Below are positions 16,786 to 25,292 of a stretch of DNA of 39,320 bases, piece by piece; the first letter of the stretch is position 1; each line of letters opens with the position of its first letter. A program made the translations under genes and the position numbers. The notes under the pieces were generated by a model. It worked only from the letters and a program-made list of their open reading frames with translations. It was not told where the DNA came from and searched no databases. Location: positions 1-39,320 of the forward strand of contig CALFNB010000372.1 in assembly GCA_937902425.1 (NCBI GenBank). Reading direction: 5' to 3'. Source of the DNA: an uncultured Acetobacteraceae bacterium. GTDB taxonomy: Bacteria; Pseudomonadota; Alphaproteobacteria; Acetobacterales; Acetobacteraceae.

Positions 16786-17690
16786 AGCTGCTGTTGGAGC
16801 CGGCCACCACGGATCTGTGCTGACAGCCATGCACGCGCCTCCGTGTAGCGGTCGTGATAATCAAACACGAGGAAGTTTCGCATCGTGATCCGCTTACCGC
16901 CCTGAAGCCCAAGATTAAGAATGCCGTATGGCTCCGTCGCGACCGTCTGAGAGATCCGCCCACACAGCACCACTCGCGCGTCCGTTCGCAGATTCGCGAG
17001 TGCCGCGTCCAACATCGGACCGCCAACGTTGTCGAAATAGACATCCATTCCGTCGGGGCATGCCCGCCGGATCGCCGCCGCGAGATCTGGTTCCGCTTTG
17101 TAATCTATCACGCCATGCAAACCCAGCGTCTGCGTGAGAAACCGGCATTTTTCCGGGCCCCCAGCGATGCCGATGACGCGACACGCGTCGATCAGTCCTA
17201 TTTGGGCGGCGATTTGCCCGACCCCTCCGGCTGCCGCTGAAACCACCAACGTTTCACCCGGTTTCAGCCCTCCGACGTCGCGCACGCCAAAATAGGCGGT
17301 CAACGCGGACGTGCCGAGCGGGCCCATCCAGTCCTCAATCGACCCCAACGAAAGATCGAGCTTCTGAGTTTCTCTGGCACGTAGGATTGGGTGGGATTGC
17401 CAGCCGGTTCGCCCCTGAACCAGGTCCCCTGTCGCGAAGTCTTCCGCCTGGGTCCGCAGGACGCGACCAATTCCGCCGGCTCGCATCACATCGCCGATCG
17501 CGACACCACGGGTATAGCCCGACGAGCTACTGATCCACGACCGCATTGCCGGATCAATCGAAATATACATCGTCTCGACCAGCAATTCGCCAGCTTCGAG
17601 CGGCCGCACCGGCATGACATCCTGCTTGAAATGCTCTGGGCCCGGAATTGCGGATGGACGCGCCTTCAGGGTGATCCGGTGATTTAACAT
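16689..17690 (-). CDS. NADP-dependent medium-chain oxidoreductase (leukotriene B4 dehydrogenase/CurA-like)
   Basis: This 333-residue zinc-independent MDR protein is of the NADP-dependent alkenal/one reductase branch. Features in order are a GroES-like N-terminal domain (LVETMYISIDPAMRSW), the catalytic-domain loop LGTSALTAYFGVRDVG, the nucleotide-binding VSAAAGGVGQIAAQIG near residue 153, IGIAGGPEKCRFL, DVYFDNVGGPMLDAAL and a C-terminal NFLVFDYHDR loop typical of this branch. Such enzymes reduce the C=C bond of alpha,beta-unsaturated ketones or aldehydes. The ATG at 17690 has AGGAGA about 11 bases upstream. A longer reading to 17876 is rejected for lack of homology. It diverges from the second esterase gene, so 17691-17839 should carry both promoters. 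Its last 97 bases overlap the end of the DUF3293 gene. Confidence 0.9.
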   Translation of the reverse strand: MLNHRITLKARPSAIPGPEHFKQDVMPVRPLEAGELLVETMYISIDPAMRSWISSSSGYTRGVAIGDVMRAGGIGRVLRTQAEDFATGDLVQGRTGWQSHPILRARETQKLDLSLGSIEDWMGPLGTSALTAYFGVRDVGGLKPGETLVVSAAAGGVGQIAAQIGLIDACRVIGIAGGPEKCRFLTQTLGLHGVIDYKAEPDLAAAIRRACPDGMDVYFDNVGGPMLDAALANLRTDARVVLCGRISQTVATEPYGILNLGLQGGKRITMRNFLVFDYHDRYTEARAWLSAQIRGGRLQQQLHVVDGLDNAPLALGMLFRGENTGKLIVRAAA

Positions 17691-17839
17691 GGCCAACAGT
17701 CTCCTGCTTCGGTTCCGGCATTGAAGCAGGCTGGCGCCGGTCCACCAAGCCAGTCGACCCCCTGCCCTGTCCCGGACCTCGACAGCCTCCCGACAGGCGC
17801 GGCATGGTGCGACTGTGACATCGCACGACGGGAGGGGAC

Positions 17840-19402
17840 ATGAACGACCAAACAGCACCGGTCGCGGAAACATCATCCGGCAAAGTTCGTGGCGCGATCA
17901 TCGAAGGCGTCACGGCTTTCAAGGCCGTTCCCTATGCCGTATCGCCAACAGGCGCGTCCCGCTTCCTGCCGCCCCACGCGCCGGAACCTTGGCCTGGCGT
18001 TCGGGACGCGACGTCCTACGCGGGCCGTGCGCCTCAGGCCGGATTGCGCACGGGCACTCGCCCCGAGCTTGAAACGTTCTCGGGAACGCCCGACACCTCG
18101 CCGGATTCCGAGGATTGCCTGACCCTGCATGTTTGGTCGCCCAGTACCACGGATTACGCGAAACGGCCGGTGATGGTGTGGCTGCATGGTGGTGCGTTTT
18201 CCTATGGCAGCGCGAACTCCGAGCGGCTCCGCGGCAGCCGCCTCGCGAAACGCGGCGATGTCGTTGTCGTGACCGTGAACCATCGGTTGAACATCTTCGG
18301 ACATCTCGATTTATCTGACATCGGCGGCACCGACTACAAGCACTCCGGCAATGCGGGAGTGCTTGATCTGGTCGCGGCATTGACCTGGGTCCGGAACAAT
18401 ATCGCCCACTTCGGCGGCGATCCAGCCAACGTAACGATTTTCGGTGAATCCGGTGGCGGTGGAAAAGTGAGCACGCTCCTCGCGATGCCCGTCGCGGCCG
18501 GCCTGTTTCATCGCGCGATCATCCAGAGTGGTGCCGCTATCCGGTTGCGGACGAAGGAACGCTCGCTGAAGCTGACCGAACTCGTCCTGAAGGAGCTCGG
18601 CATCAAGGCCGCGGCGATCGAACAGCTGCGGACTTTGTCGGTCACCCGTCTGCTGGCGGCGATCAAACCCGCCGAACGTATTCTGGGCACTTCCCCTTAT
18701 CGGTTGTTCGATCGTTACCTGTTTGGACCGGTCGTGGACGGCGACATATTGCCGCGGCAGCCATTCGATCCCGATGCGCCGGATATCATGCTCGACATTC
18801 CGCTTATTATTGGCGACATGAAGGATGAGACAGCGAGCTTTCTTGCCCCGGATGATCTGGTCTGGCACCGCACCCTGACCGAGGCGCAAATGCTTGACCG
18901 GGTCCACGCGATCGCCGGTGCCGATACCGAGCGGGTGGTCGAGACTTACCGCCGCCTCTACCCCGGCGCCACTCCAGCGGAGCGGCTGATCGCAACGACG
19001 ACCGATTGCAACTTCCGCATTCGATCCCTGGTCCTGGCACAACGCCGAGCAGCCAAAGCGACCGCTCCGGTTTGGATGTATGCATTCGATTGGGAGACAC
19101 CGGTGCAAGGCGGCAAAATGAAGGCCCCGCATGCGATGGATGTTCCATTCACATTTGACACGATCGATTTGACCAACGCAACCGACGGAAGTGACACGGC
19201 GCGGCGGCTGGCTGAAACGATGTCAGGCGTGTGGGCTGCGTTCGCGCGAAACGGTGTGCCGGATCACCCCTCGATTCCCCACTGGCCTGCCTACCGCGTT
19301 CCGGAGCGTGCCACCTTGATCCTGGACACGACCTGTCGCGTCGACAACGATCCACGTGGCGAAACGCGCGCCCTGTGGCAAGACATCACCGGAACTCGAT
19401 AA
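17840..19402 (+). CDS. Type-B carboxylesterase, cytoplasmic-type paralogue
   Basis: This 520-residue PF00135 esterase starts at the ATG at 17840, with GGGAGGGGA upstream. No signal peptide is visible, unlike the paralogue at 8737. Motifs are the SEDCLTLHVW-type signature near 90-99, the oxyanion hole HGGA at 116-119 and the nucleophile elbow FGGDPANVTIFGESGGG with Ser at about 204. The acidic residue is likely in DMKDETASF and the His in APHAMDVPFTF. The two esterases share the block VTVNHRLNIFGHL almost exactly and look like diverged copies. It is the first gene of a plus-strand operon with the phosphotriesterase-family gene (18 bases on), the quinone oxidoreductase and the GMC oxidoreductase. 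Confidence 0.9.
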   Translation: MNDQTAPVAETSSGKVRGAIIEGVTAFKAVPYAVSPTGASRFLPPHAPEPWPGVRDATSYAGRAPQAGLRTGTRPELETFSGTPDTSPDSEDCLTLHVWSPSTTDYAKRPVMVWLHGGAFSYGSANSERLRGSRLAKRGDVVVVTVNHRLNIFGHLDLSDIGGTDYKHSGNAGVLDLVAALTWVRNNIAHFGGDPANVTIFGESGGGGKVSTLLAMPVAAGLFHRAIIQSGAAIRLRTKERSLKLTELVLKELGIKAAAIEQLRTLSVTRLLAAIKPAERILGTSPYRLFDRYLFGPVVDGDILPRQPFDPDAPDIMLDIPLIIGDMKDETASFLAPDDLVWHRTLTEAQMLDRVHAIAGADTERVVETYRRLYPGATPAERLIATTTDCNFRIRSLVLAQRRAAKATAPVWMYAFDWETPVQGGKMKAPHAMDVPFTFDTIDLTNATDGSDTARRLAETMSGVWAAFARNGVPDHPSIPHWPAYRVPERATLILDTTCRVDNDPRGETRALWQDITGTR

Positions 19403-19420
19403 GCAACGGAGTTAACCCGC

Positions 19421-20416
19421 ATGCAGGTCCAGACCGTCCTCGGACCGATCGGTCTCGATCAACTCGGCCGAACTCTGATGCATGAGCATCTGTTCATCGC
19501 CTTCCCCGGCGCCGAGTTCGATCCTTCAGCCACTTGCGACCGCGCCGTCTTTGTCGCCGAGGCGGTGAAACGCCTGACGCAGCTTCGAGTCGAGCACGGC
19601 GTGAAGAGCTTCGTCGATCCGTGTCCAATTGAACTCGGCCGGGACGTTACCGTGATGGCGGAGATCGCCGAGAGATCGCAGATGAACATCATCTGCACAA
19701 CCGGATTTTACTTCGAACTTATGGGTCTGCCGGTCTATTGGCGCGCCCGCACCACCGAGGAAATCGCCGAACTGTATATCAGGGAAATCACCCACGGCGT
19801 CGGCAACACCGGCGTTCGCGCCGGTGCGATTAAGGTCGCGACCGGCGCGCCCAACATCACGCCGCTCGAAATGAAATTCCTGGAGGCCGCCTGCATTGCA
19901 CAAAAGGCCACCAATGTCCCGATCATAACGCACACTCAGGACGGCTACGCGGGCCCAGAACAGCAAGCCGCGTTCGCCGCGGGCGGCGTTCCAGCGCATC
20001 GATGCCTGATCGGTCACTGCTGCGGGAATTCGGACCCGACGTATCACCGACGGGTTGTCGATGGTGGGTCGTATATCGGCTTTGACCGGATCGGGTTGCT
20101 GCGATACCAACCGGATGAAGTTCGCGCTGATAATCTGGTGAGGCTCGTGCGTTCCGGTCATCGTTCCCAGATCATGATGAGTCAGGACCGGCATTGTGGC
20201 TGGCTTGGCAAGGTCGCCCGGCAAGTATCGCCTTCTGAACAAGCCCATATCGATGCGTTGCGGACGGATGGCAAATGGCCGCCTCCGTACACGTATCTCT
20301 TTACCGATTTTGTACCGATGCTGCGCGTTCGTGGCATGGCTGATGATGAAATATTCTCCATTCTGGACGATAACCCGCGACGCTTCTTCGCGGGTGAGGC
20401 CCTGTCAAACAACTGA
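19421..20416 (+). CDS. Phosphotriesterase-family metal hydrolase (lactonase-like)
   Basis: This 331-residue TIM-barrel protein belongs to the PTE family (PF02126). All expected binuclear-centre ligands are visible: His21 and His23 (MHEHLF), Lys148 (AIKVATG, the carbamylated bridging lysine), His181 (THTQDG), His209 (IGHCCG) and Asp266 (SQDRH). The N-terminal VQTVLGPIGLDQLGRTLMHEH is the standard family opening. Members hydrolyse lactones, phosphotriesters or acyl esters, and most natural ones are lactonases or of unknown activity. It starts 18 bases after the esterase and ends 13 bases before the quinone oxidoreductase. With an esterase and two oxidoreductases around it, a lactone-opening step in a degradation route is the simplest inference. 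Confidence 0.92.
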   Translation: MQVQTVLGPIGLDQLGRTLMHEHLFIAFPGAEFDPSATCDRAVFVAEAVKRLTQLRVEHGVKSFVDPCPIELGRDVTVMAEIAERSQMNIICTTGFYFELMGLPVYWRARTTEEIAELYIREITHGVGNTGVRAGAIKVATGAPNITPLEMKFLEAACIAQKATNVPIITHTQDGYAGPEQQAAFAAGGVPAHRCLIGHCCGNSDPTYHRRVVDGGSYIGFDRIGLLRYQPDEVRADNLVRLVRSGHRSQIMMSQDRHCGWLGKVARQVSPSEQAHIDALRTDGKWPPPYTYLFTDFVPMLRVRGMADDEIFSILDDNPRRFFAGEALSNN

Positions 20417-20429
20417 AAGGGGGCTGTGA

Positions 20430-21359
20430 ATGCGCGCCATTGTGAACACACCTGGCGGGACGACGCCGGTCGAATTGCGCGAGGTACCCGAACCAAACCC
20501 CGGCCCCAACGAGGCAGTGGTCGCGGTGCGAGCCTTTTCGCTCAATCGTGGGGAATTGCGTTCGTTCGTCAACAATGAGGCAGGGTGGATCCCGGGCCAG
20601 GACATCAGCGGTGTAGTACAGCGAGCCGCCGCGAATGGCTCCGGTCCGGGGGAGGGAACCCGTGTCGTCGCGCTCACCGACGAATTCGGTTGGGCCGAAC
20701 GAGCCGCGGTGCCCACACATCGCATCGTCCCGCTCCCCGACAACGTGAGTTTCGTTCAGGCCGCGACATTGCCTGTCGCGGGATTGACCGCGCTTCGCTG
20801 TGTACGGCTTGGCGGAGCGCTGGTCGGCCGCCGGGTGCTGATAACCGGCGCGGCAGGTGGTGTGGGCACGCTCGCGGTTCAGATCGCGGCACACTCAGGC
20901 GCACATGTCACCGCCGTCGTGGGCCGTCCAGAGCGGACCGTCGCTCTGAGCGGCCTGGGCGCCCAGGAGGTCGTGCACGGCATCGAAAACGCTACAGGAC
21001 GATATTCGTTGATCCTGGAATCCGGTGGCGGAAGCTCGCTTACGGAGGCGGTGAAGCGAATCGAACCTAACGGCACTGTCGTTGTCTATGGGAACTCCTC
21101 GGCTGAACCTTCAACCATCAGCTTTCAGGATTTCCGGATGGCGCAAAATGCGCGCATCCAAAGTTTCTTTTATTTTACCTCGGGACCTGAGGAGTTGTTC
21201 GCGTCGGACCTTGCCCTGCTGGTATCCCTGATCGCCAACGGCAGCCTCCGTCCGGTTATCGGTATCGAGCGCGATTGGGCAGAGATCGCCACAGTCGCGG
21301 AGTCGTTGCGGCACCGGCAGGTCGCGGGGAAAGCCGTGTTCCGAACCGGAGATTTATGA
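20430..21359 (+). CDS. Zinc-independent quinone oxidoreductase-type MDR protein
   Basis: This 309-residue medium-chain dehydrogenase/reductase opens with an N-terminal GroES-like domain (VNTPGGTTPVELREVPEPNP, FSLNRGELR). PGQDISGVV follows, then the NADPH-binding ITGAAGGVGTLAVQIAAHSG at about 138. The C terminus ends VAGKAVFRTGD. No structural zinc cysteines are seen, so it is of the quinone-reductase type rather than a zinc alcohol dehydrogenase. It would reduce a quinone or an enone in the cytoplasm with NADPH. AAAGGGGG lies about 10 bases before the ATG. Its TGA is followed directly by the GMC oxidoreductase ATG, with no bases between, so the pair is probably translationally coupled. Confidence 0.88.
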   Translation: MRAIVNTPGGTTPVELREVPEPNPGPNEAVVAVRAFSLNRGELRSFVNNEAGWIPGQDISGVVQRAAANGSGPGEGTRVVALTDEFGWAERAAVPTHRIVPLPDNVSFVQAATLPVAGLTALRCVRLGGALVGRRVLITGAAGGVGTLAVQIAAHSGAHVTAVVGRPERTVALSGLGAQEVVHGIENATGRYSLILESGGGSSLTEAVKRIEPNGTVVVYGNSSAEPSTISFQDFRMAQNARIQSFFYFTSGPEELFASDLALLVSLIANGSLRPVIGIERDWAEIATVAESLRHRQVAGKAVFRTGDL

Positions 21360-22967
21360 ATGGAGGCGGACTACGTCATTGTGGGAGCCGGATCCGCGGG
21401 TTGCGTGGTGGCGGCGCGGCTATCGGAGACCGGTGCGAAGGTTGTCCTGCTTGAAGCCGGTCCGCGAGATACGCTGCCGTGGATCCACATCCCCGCCGGA
21501 ATGTTGAAACTTCTGTATCACCCCGTCGTCAACTGGAACTACAGCGCGGAAGGGACATCGGGAAGCGCGGGGCGGCGTATCCACTGGCCGCGAGGGAAGA
21601 CTCTCGGCGGATCAAGCTCAATCAATGGCATGCTATATGTGCGCGGCAATCCCGCTGATTTCGACGGGTGGGCGCAAATGGGATGCCGCGGCTGGAGTTT
21701 CGACGACGTGCTGCCTTTCTTCAGAAAGTCAGAGGACTACAAGCAAGGCGGCGACCCAGAGATCCGCGGCCACAGCGGGCCGCTGAAGGTCGAGGACTAT
21801 CGAACAATCCTTCCGCTCACTCATCGTTTTGTGGAGGCCGCGCAACAGGCCGGGCACCGTTTCAGCAAGGACCTCAATGGCCGGATTCAGGAAGGCGTTG
21901 GCTATTCGCAAATGACCCGAAAGGGAAGATGGCGCGGATCGACCGCGCAAACATTCTTAAAGGAAGCTCGAAGCCGCCGCAACCTGATTGTCGAGACGGA
22001 CGCATTGGCCTCGAAGCTGCTTTTCGACGGTCGTCGCTGTACCGGCGTTTCGTTCCGGCAACGCGGAGAAATCAAAACCATTCGCGCGACAAGGGAAGTC
22101 ATATTGTGCGGCGGTGCCATTAATTCACCGCATCTGCTGCAGATTTCCGGCATCGGACCCGCCGCGCATCTTGCGTCGATCGGCGTGCCGGTGGTGCATG
22201 CTCTGTCGGGCGTGGGCGCGAATTTGCAAGACCATTACGTTGCCCGTGTTTCACATCGCGTCAAAGGCTCAATCTCCATCAACAAACTGGCGCGCGGGCT
22301 TCGCCTGACGAGGGAAATCGTCCGCTTCTTTTTGGAAGGCCGAGGGGCGCTGACTTTCGGGGTGACGACGGCGCAGGTCTTCTGCCGGTCCAGTCCTGAG
22401 AAATCCAGCCCTGACCTACAGCTTTTGTTCACGCCAGCCAGTTATGATCCGGATAAATTCGGCGCGCTGGAGCTTGAGGACGGGATGACTGTCGCGGTTT
22501 GCCCAGTACGTCCGGACAGCCGCGGAACGATCATGGCGCGGACCGCCGACCCGACCACCGCGCCGATCATCACGCCAAATTACCTGTCCGACCCTGGAGA
22601 TGCTCGAGTTCTGCTCGCGGGCATTCGCTTCACGCGTGAGATATTCAAGGCGTCCGCGATCGCGCGACACAGCGTGGTGGAGACGTTGCCGGGACCCGAT
22701 GTTCAAACCGACGACGGATTGATCGACTATGCTCGCGGCTTCGGCAATACGATCTATCATCCGATCGGCACGTGCCGCATGGGTCAAGGGCCGTCGGCAG
22801 TGGTTGACGAGCGGCTACGCGTCCATGGCATCACCGGCTTGCGAGTGATCGACGCATCCATCATGCCGACACTCACCACCGGGAACACCAACGCGCCCAC
22901 AATTATGATCGGTGAAAAAGGTGCCGCGATGATCCGTGAGGATGCGAACCAGACTGGCTCGGATTGA
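21360..22967 (+). CDS. GMC-family FAD oxidoreductase (choline/alcohol dehydrogenase-like)
   Basis: This 535-residue flavoprotein has an FAD-binding N terminus ([20 protein letters not shown] with LLEAGP). GMC signature 1 is [19 protein letters not shown] near 76-94. GMC signature 2 is [16 protein letters not shown] near 247-262. The active-site His region is [15 protein letters not shown] near 464, followed by [25 protein letters not shown]. Family members oxidise primary alcohols, choline or sugars and pass electrons to quinones or oxygen. No signal peptide is seen. It is the last gene of the esterase-PTE-MDR-GMC operon and is convergent with the thioesterase gene across 14 bases. The substrate is unknown; a link to alcohols released by the upstream hydrolases is inference. 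Confidence 0.93.
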   Translation: MEADYVIVGAGSAGCVVAARLSETGAKVVLLEAGPRDTLPWIHIPAGMLKLLYHPVVNWNYSAEGTSGSAGRRIHWPRGKTLGGSSSINGMLYVRGNPADFDGWAQMGCRGWSFDDVLPFFRKSEDYKQGGDPEIRGHSGPLKVEDYRTILPLTHRFVEAAQQAGHRFSKDLNGRIQEGVGYSQMTRKGRWRGSTAQTFLKEARSRRNLIVETDALASKLLFDGRRCTGVSFRQRGEIKTIRATREVILCGGAINSPHLLQISGIGPAAHLASIGVPVVHALSGVGANLQDHYVARVSHRVKGSISINKLARGLRLTREIVRFFLEGRGALTFGVTTAQVFCRSSPEKSSPDLQLLFTPASYDPDKFGALELEDGMTVAVCPVRPDSRGTIMARTADPTTAPIITPNYLSDPGDARVLLAGIRFTREIFKASAIARHSVVETLPGPDVQTDDGLIDYARGFGNTIYHPIGTCRMGQGPSAVVDERLRVHGITGLRVIDASIMPTLTTGNTNAPTIMIGEKGAAMIREDANQTGSD

Positions 22968-22981
22968 GCGGAGTCAACTCG

Positions 22982-23455
22982 TTATTTCGGCATCGCGATA
23001 CGCCGTCCCGCTTCCTTTGGGAGTTGCGCGGGCGCGAATCTGGCAACAGCGTCCCGCAAGGCCACGCGTTTCGCGTCAGGAAACGGGGCGACGCGGCGAA
23101 CCCGCATGTCGATATGCAGCGCCATCAACTCCTGAACCGCTGAGCGCTCGCCGCTTTCGACGTGAAACAACTCATGGAAATAGTGCAGTCGCTTGGCGTC
23201 GGCACCCAACAGCCAGGTGTGAACGCGCAATCGTTCCCCAAGATGCACTTCGCGTTCGTACACCGTATGCGTCTCGGCGGTGAAACAGGAGTTGCCGGTT
23301 GCCTCCCGGTACGCATCGCCAATGTCCAGAGCCGCATAGAGTTTGTCCGTGGCGAGGTCGAAGACGACCACATAGTAGGCGAGGTTCATATGGCCGTTGG
23401 AGTCGATCCACTCCGGACGGACAACATCTTCATACTCGATGATTGGGCCGGTCAT
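22982..23455 (-). CDS. Hotdog-fold acyl-CoA thioesterase
   Basis: This 157-residue single-hotdog protein is of the 4-hydroxybenzoyl-CoA thioesterase type. The diagnostic region is VRPEWIDSNGHMNLAYYVVVFDLATDKL near residues 12-39: an Asp-x-Asn/Gly-His-Met-Asn segment that carries the catalytic acid in this family, then the long central helix. A strand VYEREVHLGERLRVHTWLLG follows. The pattern is also close to thioesterases found with carnitine or betainyl-CoA degradation genes. It should hydrolyse an acyl-CoA in the cytoplasm. It starts 13 bases after the MaoC-type gene and is the last gene of a five-gene minus-strand run. The acyl group is unknown. Confidence 0.85.
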   Translation of the reverse strand: MTGPIIEYEDVVRPEWIDSNGHMNLAYYVVVFDLATDKLYAALDIGDAYREATGNSCFTAETHTVYEREVHLGERLRVHTWLLGADAKRLHYFHELFHVESGERSAVQELMALHIDMRVRRVAPFPDAKRVALRDAVARFAPAQLPKEAGRRIAMPK

Positions 23456-23468
23456 GGCGTCGAAGCGG

Positions 23469-24272
23469 TCAGGCGGCCTCCGCCAACTGACGGGGCCGAT
23501 AGATCGCGATATGAGTCACACGGGCGATCGGACGCGTTTCATTGGCGATAACCAAGGCATCAATCTCGACCCATTTATGGCCTTTATGCTCGTAGTTCTT
23601 CGTGACACGAGCGCGAACATTCAGTGTATCGCCAACGCGGGCCACAGCGTGGTTCTGGACCGTGCTCCCCATATGCATCCATGCCGGGAGGATGACGTTA
23701 TGCGACAGCGCCCAATTACAGCAGCGCAAAACCGTTCCGGAATGAACGAGTCCTTCGCGCGAATAGAGCGGATCCGTCTCCCGTGTGTCCGCGATGTCCT
23801 GAGCTTGATAGTCGGACGTCACTGTCAGCGGATTCATTCCCAGCCAATCGCCGACGCGCAACGACTCCTCATCCGCGGCCACGCGATGCGCACGCGCGGG
23901 AACTGATTGGAAGTCCGCGAGATTGGATAACGCCGGAGCATGGTCCGGCATTCCCGCGCGTCCGGTGGCGCACAGTACGCCACCGCTGGTGACCTGCAAC
24001 GACATCCCGTCGACGTCCTCCACCGCGGTTATCTCAGCGATGTCGCCTTCGTACACCGGCTTCCCAAATCGGGCTTCTCCGGTGCCATGTTCAAGCCAGG
24101 CGCGACCCCAGCGCTGGACGGGCATATGCGACATGTAGGCATACACATGGACTCCGCCGACCAACCCGCCCTTGAAACCAAACCGCTTCGCGGTCGCATC
24201 GTCGTGGATTTTGTTTTCCGACGACTTCGCGGTGTTATAGGCTGAAACCCGATACGGCGGCAGAGTGGACAT
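23469..24272 (-). CDS. MaoC-like double-hotdog protein (hydratase/dehydratase type)
   Basis: This 267-residue protein appears to contain two hotdog halves. The N-terminal half carries AKSSENKIHDDATAKRFGFKGGLVGGVHVYAYM, resembling the MaoC substrate/active-site region (D..A...G..G.VVPG). The C-terminal half includes a strand pair HAVARVGDTLNVRARVTKNYEHKGHKWVEIDALV, which is typical of the partner domain. MaoC proteins hydrate enoyl-CoA or related thioesters. Full catalytic Asp/His pairing cannot be confirmed by eye. The ATG at 24272 has a clear GGAGG eight bases upstream, and a perfect hairpin lies just beyond it. Between a thioesterase and a VOC protein, it suggests a CoA-thioester pathway. 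Confidence 0.75.
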   Translation of the reverse strand: MSTLPPYRVSAYNTAKSSENKIHDDATAKRFGFKGGLVGGVHVYAYMSHMPVQRWGRAWLEHGTGEARFGKPVYEGDIAEITAVEDVDGMSLQVTSGGVLCATGRAGMPDHAPALSNLADFQSVPARAHRVAADEESLRVGDWLGMNPLTVTSDYQAQDIADTRETDPLYSREGLVHSGTVLRCCNWALSHNVILPAWMHMGSTVQNHAVARVGDTLNVRARVTKNYEHKGHKWVEIDALVIANETRPIARVTHIAIYRPRQLAEAA

Positions 24273-24287
24273 AAAATCAGCCTCCAG

Positions 24288-24310
24288 CCATCCGCGGCGA
24301 GCGCGGATGG
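24288..24310 (-). other. Perfect intercistronic hairpin before the MaoC-like gene
   Basis: CCATCCGCG (24288-24296) pairs exactly with CGCGGATGG (24302-24310) over 9 bp with a 5-base loop. In the minus-strand transcript it lies between the VOC gene stop and the GGAGG ribosome site of the MaoC-like gene, three bases away from that site. There is no U-run. A role in message stability or partial attenuation is likely; a full terminator is not. Confidence 0.6.
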
Positions 24311-24329
24311 CAATGAAAGAAATCTCGGA

Positions 24330-25220
24330 TCAGTTCAGTGCGAACAGTCCGACCTCGTAACCGGGAACGAAATTGCGATTGTTCATGTCCGGGTTACGGT
24401 TCACGAACACGCGATTGAACATCGGGTGCCGCATGCTGCGCGTTTCGTGCTCGATCCGAAACAGCGGCTTGTTGGTGTCGACATCGACGATATCCAGGAA
24501 GCGATACTGATGCTGGTCGCTCTCCTCCGAGATCAGGCCGCGCTCGAGCAATTTCTTATGTGGCCCAGAGAAATCGGCCAGCGTGATCTGGATGTGATGA
24601 CCGTCATATTCGGCGAGATCCGCCTTGGTCTCGCGATAAATCACCCGGCACTCACCGGAACATGAAGCCCAGGCATAGGCGCCCCGCTCGTCCTGGGAGA
24701 CACCTGCCACACCCCCGAGAATTTCCTTATAGAACCGGGCGATCGCGTTCAGATCGGTGCCTGACGGAATGTCGAATTCGACATAGGGCATGCCGACTCG
24801 CATCGGCCCAAACTTCGCCGGATCCGGCGCGTGGACACGGATGCGATTGCCCCACGGACATGTCGTCTCAACCACATCGCCAGCCTCGCGGTAGCTGAAC
24901 TGCGTCCCTTCCAGGAACTTCTGTGTGTAGTGCAGCCGTTTCAGGAGCGCTTCCAGGTCCGGCAGCACCAAAGCCGTGGTGCCGCGGACCACCTGCGCGC
25001 CGCGGGTTGGCAAGTGGAACTGTCCCTTCCCGACGTTGACCCACATGTTCTCCAGGCCGGCCATGAGGTAGGGGTCCCGTGTAAGACCCAGACCCATGAG
25101 ATAATACGCGATCGCAAGAGACTGATCAGGTACGGTCACGTTCACGTGACCAAGCTCGACGATATTGCCGAGATCCTCGACAGTCCGGTCGAATTGCGGT
25201 GCCGCCGCCATATCGTTCAT
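24330..25220 (-). CDS. VOC-family protein, two-domain glyoxalase/extradiol-dioxygenase-like
   Basis: This protein of about 296 residues has two vicinal-oxygen-chelate domains. The first begins NIVELGHVNVTVPDQSLAIAYYLMGLGL and contains a His ligand. The second begins MPYVEFDIPSGTDLNAIARFYKEILGG and holds GHHIQITLADF, and then FRIEHETRSM with a Glu. Extradiol dioxygenases use a His-His-Glu set in their second domain. Here the first expected ligand of the second domain seems to be Tyr or Glu, so the reaction may differ (dioxygenase, isomerase or lyase). ATG codons at 25262, 25220 and 25211 are possible. 25220 is chosen without a strong ribosome site, so the N terminus is uncertain. It follows the ABC1 kinase gene by 72 bases on the same strand. 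Confidence 0.78.
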   Translation of the reverse strand: MNDMAAAPQFDRTVEDLGNIVELGHVNVTVPDQSLAIAYYLMGLGLTRDPYLMAGLENMWVNVGKGQFHLPTRGAQVVRGTTALVLPDLEALLKRLHYTQKFLEGTQFSYREAGDVVETTCPWGNRIRVHAPDPAKFGPMRVGMPYVEFDIPSGTDLNAIARFYKEILGGVAGVSQDERGAYAWASCSGECRVIYRETKADLAEYDGHHIQITLADFSGPHKKLLERGLISEESDQHQYRFLDIVDVDTNKPLFRIEHETRSMRHPMFNRVFVNRNPDMNNRNFVPGYEVGLFALN

Positions 25221-25292
25221 CTCTTGGGTCCCCTGGTTCCGGAGTTCATGACTACCGGTCATCGTAACCCGGAATCCGCTCGTGGTCCATCG

